Position numbers and translations under genes: made by a program | Part shown: piece after piece, positions 14,856 to 19,315 of the stretch | Numbering within the stretch: position 1 is the stretch's first letter | How the letters are laid out: each line of letters starts with the position of its first letter | Notes under the pieces: model-generated | Database searches by the model: none | Told to the model about the DNA's origin: nothing | What the model saw: the letters and a program-made list of their open reading frames with translations, nothing else | NCBI GenBank assembly: GCA_002438575.1 | Contig: DJPP01000070.1 | Coordinates: 1 to 19,315 of the forward strand | Reading direction: 5' to 3' | Source: Oscillospiraceae bacterium UBA6409 | GTDB lineage: Bacteria; Bacillota; Clostridia; Oscillospirales; Oscillospiraceae | Length of the DNA stretch: 19,315 bases

Positions 14856-14879
14856 ACCATCTCTTTTGTGATCTGTCAA
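14851..14879 (-). promoter_or_regulatory. Sigma-A promoter of the regulator gene and probably the whole xylose-type operon
   Basis: On the minus strand the -35 is TTGACA (14879-14874), a perfect match, and the -10 is TATTTT (14856-14851), with a 17-bp spacer. The start would fall near 14844, inside the proximal operator. I see no equally good promoter in the short gaps further down the operon, the largest being about 100 bp, so this one may drive all nine genes. Confidence 0.78.
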
Positions 14880-15086
14880 TGGAAAAGGGTCGGAACGGTT
14901 TTATTTCTGTAGAGTTGCCTAAACATGGCGAAAAACTTTTGTTGTTTTTCCCAATAGACATTTCGGGTCCACTCGCTATTTGCAGCAATTTGTACCAAAC
15001 ATTCCGCACCGATACGGTGTCTCTGACTGCCCGCAGGCGCCTGTCAAAAGTAAATGCGAAAAGCACACCCCAGAGGGTGTGCTTTT
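14862..15086 (+). ncRNA. Candidate small RNA between the operators and an orphan terminator
   Basis: A possible promoter (14827-14855) and a hairpin ending at 15086 would bound a transcript of about 225 nt. The stretch has no ORF with a ribosome binding site; the ATG-started frame at 14879 runs through the hairpin into purA in the wrong frame. Nothing else nearby would need a terminator in this direction. It matches no RNA family I recognise, and the start is a guess. Confidence 0.25.
15059..15086. terminator. Orphan hairpin terminator upstream of purA
   Basis: A perfect 12-bp stem (AAAAGCACACCC/GGGTGTGCTTTT) closes a CAGA loop, with A-runs and T-runs as its outer pairs, so it could stop transcription from either side. 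The neighbouring genes diverge from this region, so the RNA it terminates is unclear. It may insulate purA from upstream transcription. Confidence 0.65.
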
Positions 15087-15169
15087 CAGCTTTTGAGCCG
15101 GCGCTGCACAGGTGTGTTGAACGCGCTTTGCTATTAAATCCGCTTATGCGCCATATATCAAATCAATGT

Positions 15170-15198
15170 TTTACTTATTGTCTTGCTGCGCGTATAAT
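15170..15198 (+). promoter_or_regulatory. purA promoter
   Basis: A perfect TATAAT (15193-15198) follows TTTACT (15170-15175) with a 17-bp spacer. Transcription would begin near 15205, leaving a leader of about 35 nt, too short for a purine riboswitch. I see no Bacillus-type PurR box. Confidence 0.7.
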
Positions 15199-15239
15199 AA
15201 GCCGTCGTTTAAAAATAACGCGGAACGGAGGCAGCGAAT

Positions 15240-16514
15240 ATGGCAAATTGCGCGATCGTAGGTATCAACTGGGGCGACGAGGGAAAAGGCCGCATGGTGG
15301 ACTATCTGACAGGGCAGTACGATGTGGTGGTGCGGTATCAGGGCGGCGGCAACGCCGGGCACACCGTTATCAACGATATGGGCAAATTCGCCCTGCATCT
15401 GCTGCCCTCCGGCGTGTTCCGCCCCGGCGTGATGAATATCCTGGGCAACGGCGTGGCGCTGGACTGTGAAAATCTGGTGACGGAGATGGAGACGATCCGC
15501 GCGGCGGGCGTCAGCATCTCCCCGAAAAACCTGATGGTCAGCCACCGGGCCTCCCTGCTGCTGCCGTGGCACCGGGAGCTGGACGCGCTGGAGGAGGCTC
15601 GCCTGAAGGACAAGATGTACGGCTCCACCAAGCAGGGCATCGCACCGTTCTACTCCGATAAGTACCAGAAAAAGACCATTCAGGCCGGTGAGCTGCTGTA
15701 TCCGGAGCACCTGAAGACCCATTTGCAGGACCTGCTGGAGTGGAAAAATCTGATATTGCAGAAGGTCTATGGCGCCAAGGGCTATACCATGGCGGAGATG
15801 ACCGCGTGGCTGGAGACGTATGCCGCGCAGGTCCGGCCCTATGTAGCGGACACCGGGCGCTATCTGCATCAGGCGCAGGCCGAGGGCAAGGCCATTCTGT
15901 TCGAGGGACAGCTGGGCGCGCTGCGCGACCTGGACTACGGTATCTATCCCTATACCACCTCCTCCAACACCATCGCCGCCTACGCGCCTATCGGCGCGGG
16001 GCTGCCCACGGCGAAGATCGACGAGGTGGTGGGCGTGGTGAAAGCATATTCCTCCTGCGTGGGCGAGGGGCCGTTCACCTGCGAGTGGTTCGGCGCCGAC
16101 GCGGAAAAGCTGCGGGAGGCCGGCGCGGAGTATGGCGCCAAGACGGGCCGTCCCCGCCGGGTAGGGCCCATCGACCTGGTGGCCACACGCTATGGCGTGG
16201 AGGTACAGGGCGCGACGAATATCGCGCTGACCAAGCTGGATATCCTCAGCTACATGGACGAGATCCCGGTTTGCGCCGCCTATGAGCTCGACGGCGAGAT
16301 CACCCACGAATTTCCCTTCCCTGCCGTGCTGGAAAAAGCAAAGCCCGTTGTGGAATACCTGCCGGGCTGGGGCTGCGATATCTCCGGTGTGCGTACATGG
16401 GCGGATATGCCCCAGGCGGCGCGAGACTATGTGGAGTATGTGGAGCAGGCCATCGGCTGCCATATCGGATACGTCTCCGTGGGCGCCGAGCGAGAGAGCC
16501 TGATCATCCGATAA
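15240..16514 (+). CDS. purA: Adenylosuccinate synthase
   Basis: A cytoplasmic enzyme that joins IMP and aspartate using GTP to give adenylosuccinate, the first step from IMP to AMP. The N-terminal signature WGDEGKG (11-17) includes catalytic Asp13, and GNAGHT includes His41. GRPRRVG (303-309) contributes IMP and GTP contacts, and TKLD near residue 324 is the guanine-recognition motif. Compared with E. coli-type enzymes, FEGAQG reads FEGQLG (221-226), and the loop after TSSN is changed. I take this as a clostridial variant rather than damage, since the ORF is full length at 424 aa. ACGGAGG precedes the ATG. PurB follows at 15 bp, so the two IMP-to-AMP steps are co-expressed. Confidence 0.95.
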   Translation: MANCAIVGINWGDEGKGRMVDYLTGQYDVVVRYQGGGNAGHTVINDMGKFALHLLPSGVFRPGVMNILGNGVALDCENLVTEMETIRAAGVSISPKNLMVSHRASLLLPWHRELDALEEARLKDKMYGSTKQGIAPFYSDKYQKKTIQAGELLYPEHLKTHLQDLLEWKNLILQKVYGAKGYTMAEMTAWLETYAAQVRPYVADTGRYLHQAQAEGKAILFEGQLGALRDLDYGIYPYTTSSNTIAAYAPIGAGLPTAKIDEVVGVVKAYSSCVGEGPFTCEWFGADAEKLREAGAEYGAKTGRPRRVGPIDLVATRYGVEVQGATNIALTKLDILSYMDEIPVCAAYELDGEITHEFPFPAVLEKAKPVVEYLPGWGCDISGVRTWADMPQAARDYVEYVEQAIGCHIGYVSVGAERESLIIR

Positions 16515-16529
16515 GCAAGGAGGACCGTT

Positions 16530-17948
16530 ATGTCTCACGATATGTACAGCTCCCCCCTGGCATCCCGCTATGCCTCGGACTATATGCTGCACCTGTTTTC
16601 CGACGACAGCCGTTATCAGACCTGGCGGCGACTGTGGACGGCGCTGGCCCGCGCCCAGCACCAGCTGGGGCTGCCCATTACCGAAGCTCAGGTCGCCGAG
16701 CTGGAGGCACATATCACCGATATCGACTATGATGCGGCCGCCCAACGGGAGCGAGAGGTACGGCACGATGTGATGGCGCATATATACGCCTACGGCAAGG
16801 CGGCGCCGTCGGCGGCAGGGATCCTCCATCTGGGGGCCACCAGCTGCTATGTGACCGACAACGCCGACCTGATCCTGTACCGGGACGGCCTTGTCTATCT
16901 GCGGGCGCAGCTGCTGGCGGTACTGAACAATCTGGCAGCCTTCGCGGAAAAATACGCCGCCACGCCGGCCCTGGGCTATACCCATTACCAGCCGGCACAG
17001 CCCGTGACCGTGGGCAAACGCGCTGCTCTGTGGATGCAGGACTTTCTTGCCGACGTGGAGGAGCTGGACCATGTGCTGTCCGCACTGCGGTTTCTGGGCT
17101 GCCGGGGTACCACAGGCACAGAGGCCAGCTTCATGGACCTGTTTGACGGCGACGAGACGAGGATCGATGAGATGAACCGCCGCATCGCCGCGGAGTTCGG
17201 CTTTTCCGCCTGCTTCCCGGTATGCGGACAGACCTATCCCCGGAAGGTGGACAGCCGCATCCTCAACTGTCTCAGCGGCATTGCCCAGAGCGCCTATCGC
17301 ATGGCCAACGATATCCGCCTTCTGCAGCATGACCGGCAGCTGGAGGAACCCTTTGAGGCGGAGCAGATCGGCTCGTCCGCCATGGCCTATAAGCGCAATC
17401 CCATGCGGTGTGAGCGCATCTGCTCTCTCAGCCGCTATATGATGGCCGACGCCATGAACGCGCCTATGACCGCTTCCGTCCAGTGGCTGGAGCGAACGCT
17501 GGACGACTCCGCCAACCGGCGCATTGCCATGCCGGAGGGCTTTTTGTGCGTCGACGCGGTACTGCGTCTGTGCCAGAATGTGACAGCGGGCCTGCACGTC
17601 AACGAGGCGATCGTGGCACACACGCTGCGGGAGTATCTGCCGTTTCTTGCCACGGAGAACCTGATGATGGAGGCGGTGAAGCGGGGCGGCGACCGCCAGC
17701 AGCTGCACGAGGTCATTCGGAGACACTCTATGGCCGCAACAAAGCGCATGAAGGAGGGCCTGCCCTGCGATCTGCTGGACCGGCTGGCAGGCGATCCGGT
17801 CTTCGGACTGAGCCGTGGGGAGCTGGAGCAGCTGATGGAGCCGCGGCTGTATATCGGGCGGTGCCCGCAGCAGGTGCGGCAGTTTCTGGATGCCTGCGCG
17901 CCGCTGCTGCGGCAGGCGCAGACCGCCGACGGAGATATCCGGATATAA
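16530..17948 (+). CDS. purB: Adenylosuccinate lyase
   Basis: A cytoplasmic enzyme of the fumarase/aspartase superfamily. It releases fumarate from adenylosuccinate (to AMP) and from SAICAR (to AICAR) in purine synthesis, and normally works as a tetramer. Visible regions are RHDVMAH (78-84), HLGATS (100-105), THYQPAQP (151-158) with the probable catalytic His152, and the superfamily signature GSSAMAYKRNP (281-291) with its mobile catalytic serine loop. The length, 472 aa, is normal. A strong AAGGAGG site lies before the ATG at 16530. The pairing with purA makes the assignment safe. The transcript ends at the strong hairpin about 50 bp downstream. Confidence 0.96.
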   Translation: MSHDMYSSPLASRYASDYMLHLFSDDSRYQTWRRLWTALARAQHQLGLPITEAQVAELEAHITDIDYDAAAQREREVRHDVMAHIYAYGKAAPSAAGILHLGATSCYVTDNADLILYRDGLVYLRAQLLAVLNNLAAFAEKYAATPALGYTHYQPAQPVTVGKRAALWMQDFLADVEELDHVLSALRFLGCRGTTGTEASFMDLFDGDETRIDEMNRRIAAEFGFSACFPVCGQTYPRKVDSRILNCLSGIAQSAYRMANDIRLLQHDRQLEEPFEAEQIGSSAMAYKRNPMRCERICSLSRYMMADAMNAPMTASVQWLERTLDDSANRRIAMPEGFLCVDAVLRLCQNVTAGLHVNEAIVAHTLREYLPFLATENLMMEAVKRGGDRQQLHEVIRRHSMAATKRMKEGLPCDLLDRLAGDPVFGLSRGELEQLMEPRLYIGRCPQQVRQFLDACAPLLRQAQTADGDIRI

Positions 17949-17999
17949 GCGCAGAGAACACCGGGGCGCGCTGAAAATCCTTCGCACATGAAAAGACCG

Positions 18000-18038
18000 A
18001 GAGCCGCTTATTCCCAGACCGGAATAAGCGGCTCTTTT
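18000..18038. terminator. Terminator after purB, probably bidirectional
   Basis: A perfect 15-bp stem (AGAGCCGCTTATTCC/GGAATAAGCGGCTCT) with a 6-nt loop runs straight into TTTT on the plus strand. An AAAAG tract on the left gives a T-run on the minus strand, so it can also stop the convergent permease operon, whose last stop codon is at 18078. Confidence 0.92.
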
Positions 18039-18077
18039 GCAGTTATGCCATTTGAAAAAGAGGAAACACGGCAGAGC

Positions 18078-18935
18078 TCATCCCTTGACGCTTCCCAGCG
18101 CCACGCCCTCCACGATGTAGCGGGAGAGGAGGAAATACATGACGAACATGGGCAGGATGGTGATGGACAGCGCCAGGAATATCACGCCGTAATCGGCGCG
18201 GAAGGACTCGCCCATGAGCATCTGCACGAACATGGTCAGTGTCTTTTTCCCGGTGGAGTTGATGATCAAGCTGGGCAGGAACAGGCTGTTCCAGTTGGCT
18301 ACGAACTGGAAGATGGCCTGCACCGCCAGCGCCGGCTTCATAATGGGCAGGACGATGGTGTTGAAGGTGTGGAACTCGCCGGAGCCGTCGATACGGGCGG
18401 CCTCCACCACCTCCAACGGCAGCGCGCCCAGCAGATACTGCCGCAGGAAAAACACCACCACCGGCGTGGTGATGGCCGGGATGATCAGCGGCCAGTAGGT
18501 GTCGATCAGCTTCAGCTGTATCATGAACTTATAATAGCCGATGGCGAACACCTGCGTGGGCACCATCATCACCGCCAGGATAAAGCCCCAGGCGGCTTTT
18601 TTCAGCTTGAAATCGTAGGCGTGGATGCCGTAGGCCGTCAGTGCGGAGAAGTAGACCGACAGTGCCGTGGCCGGCACCGTCACCAGCAGAGAATTGACCA
18701 TGCTGCCCAGGGCGGTAACACCCAGGCCGCGCTGCTTCAGATCGAAGTTATGCAGGTTCTCCAGCAGGCTGCTGCCGAACCAGAAGCTGATGCCGGACTT
18801 GACCTCGTTGGAGGTCCGCGTGCCGTTGACGAACATCAGGTAGAAGGGCAGCAGGCTGAGGAGGCACAGGAACACCATCACAATGGTGCGGATGATCTTG
18901 GCGCGCCGAATGGCGGCGGGGTCATGGTGCTTCAC
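18078..18935 (-). CDS. Carbohydrate ABC transporter permease, MalG type (285 aa)
   Basis: An inner-membrane subunit of a CUT1-type sugar importer. It has about six membrane helices, the first near residues 14-36, and the cytoplasmic EAA loop VVEAARIDGSG (176-186) ending in LPIMKP, which docks onto the ATPase. The ATG overlaps the stop of the MalF-like gene as ATGA, so the two permeases are translationally coupled. The binding protein and regulators must lie beyond the window edge, and the ATPase may be a shared MsmX-like one encoded elsewhere. CUT1 systems take up oligosaccharides, glycosides or sugar-phosphate esters; the substrate cannot be told from the permease. It belongs to a different ABC class from the xylose-type importer in this window. 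Confidence 0.93.
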   Translation of the reverse strand: MKHHDPAAIRRAKIIRTIVMVFLCLLSLLPFYLMFVNGTRTSNEVKSGISFWFGSSLLENLHNFDLKQRGLGVTALGSMVNSLLVTVPATALSVYFSALTAYGIHAYDFKLKKAAWGFILAVMMVPTQVFAIGYYKFMIQLKLIDTYWPLIIPAITTPVVVFFLRQYLLGALPLEVVEAARIDGSGEFHTFNTIVLPIMKPALAVQAIFQFVANWNSLFLPSLIINSTGKKTLTMFVQMLMGESFRADYGVIFLALSITILPMFVMYFLLSRYIVEGVALGSVKG

Positions 18936-19315
18936 TGCGCGTCACCTCCTGCCTGAAAATGCTTTTTGCGGGGCTGCCGTTCCTTCATAAAGAAGAACAG
19001 CAGCATGGAGATGGCCACCGTCACCAGGAACAGCAGGATGGACACCGCCGCCGCGCGGCCGGTGTCGGTGCTGTGCAGGCGCATGATGTACATGGTAACG
19101 GTGGTGCTGGTATCGTCGGGATAACCGATGGTGCCACCGTTGGTGTTGAACAGGGCGGGAATGTCGTACAGCTGCAATCCGCCGATGGCGGACGTGACCA
19201 GTGTATACAGCAGCACCGGCTTCAAAAGCGGCAGGGTGATGCGGATGAATTTCTGCCAGGAGGTGGCGCCGTCAATATCGGCGGCCTCGTACAGCGACCG
19301 GTTGATACCCATCAT
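18932..19315 (-). CDS. Carbohydrate ABC transporter permease, MalF type, C-terminal part (5' cut by window edge)
   Basis: The frame is open to the right edge of the window and encodes at least 127 residues. The Met codon at the edge is internal, because a full MalF-like protein has about 290-310 residues. The visible part starts at the EAA loop, SLYEAADIDGATSWQKF, followed by ITLPLLKP. Two hydrophobic segments and a basic tail (KERQPRKKH) follow. It would pair with the MalG-like subunit, with which it overlaps by 4 nt, to form the membrane channel of a CUT1 sugar importer. Upstream genes such as the binding lipoprotein are expected to the right, outside the window. Confidence 0.92.
   Translation of the reverse strand: MMGINRSLYEAADIDGATSWQKFIRITLPLLKPVLLYTLVTSAIGGLQLYDIPALFNTNGGTIGYPDDTSTTVTMYIMRLHSTDTGRAAAVSILLFLVTVAISMLLFFFMKERQPRKKHFQAGGDAQ

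Larger units (their letters stand above)
14760..15239. other. Divergent regulatory region between the regulator gene and purA
   Basis: These 480 bp carry no convincing gene. The regulator side holds the minus-strand promoter, two operators, and a leader of about 85 nt with a small hairpin (ATCGCC/GGCGAT, 14788-14802). In the middle, about 180 bp without an ORF that has a ribosome binding site lead to a hairpin at 15059-15086. The purA side holds its promoter and ribosome binding site (ACGGAGG at about 15226-15232). Confidence 0.75.

Noticed and set aside
15198..15239. Purine riboswitch in the purA leader
   Set aside because: The leader after the predicted start is only about 35 nt, too short for a purine aptamer, and no such fold is seen upstream.
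14879..15469. 196-aa plus-strand ORF upstream of and overlapping purA
   Set aside because: It has no ribosome binding site, reads through a terminator hairpin, and overlaps purA in a different frame.
15171..17987. 938-aa minus-strand ORF across purA and purB
   Set aside because: It is a long antisense open frame produced by GC-rich codon use of purA-purB; its protein lacks motifs and both sense genes are certain.

Overview
The window is about 60% GC by eye. It has strong AGGAGG-type ribosome binding sites, tightly packed genes with ATGA overlaps, and sugar ABC systems of the kind seen in gut anaerobes. The protein sequences look like a Gram-positive clostridium, most likely Oscillospiraceae (cluster IV). 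That placement is an inference from sequence character; no database search was made. I see no tRNA, rRNA, CRISPR array, IS element or phage gene.

Layout. (1) 1-906, plus strand: two adjacent paralogues of the L-2-amino-thiazoline-4-carboxylic acid hydrolase family, the first cut by the window edge. They end in a terminator shared with the convergent gene. (2) 934-3294, minus strand: a two-gene metal module. A small membrane-anchored DUF6110-like protein precedes a P1B-type ATPase that lacks the CPC metal motif, behind a candidate promoter with an inverted repeat at its start site. (3) 3631-14759, minus strand: nine co-directional genes that look like one xylose-type catabolic operon. In transcription order they are a LacI-family regulator, a TIM-barrel sugar isomerase/epimerase, a Gfo/Idh/MocA oxidoreductase, a sugar-binding lipoprotein, a double-NBD ABC ATPase, an ABC permease, xylose isomerase (xylA), xylulokinase (xylB) and an MFS transporter. 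(4) 14760-15239: a regulatory region with a good minus-strand promoter and two near-identical palindromic operators 21 bp apart. It also holds a possible divergent promoter and an orphan hairpin terminator that could bound a small RNA, then the purA promoter. (5) 15240-17948, plus strand: purA-purB, which together convert IMP to AMP. (6) 18078-19315, minus strand: two overlapping sugar ABC permease genes (MalG-like, MalF-like), the second cut by the window edge.

How the genes work together. The binding lipoprotein, ATPase and permease would import a pentose or related sugar. XylA and XylB would convert D-xylose to D-xylulose 5-phosphate. The LacI regulator, first in the operon, very probably represses it through the paired operators just downstream of the -10 element. 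Two genes are not needed for plain xylose use: the oxidoreductase and the TIM-barrel isomerase. Such pairs are known from 3-keto-sugar chemistry (YcjS/YcjR, DgpA/DgpC), so the operon may process xylosides, epimers or C-glycosides before the xylose step. Stable hairpins lie after the binding-protein gene and between xylA and xylB, where they could set unequal protein amounts.

The points most worth checking are the DUF6110/P-type ATPase pair, the 3-keto-sugar pair inside a xylose operon, and the operator-flanked candidate small RNA.
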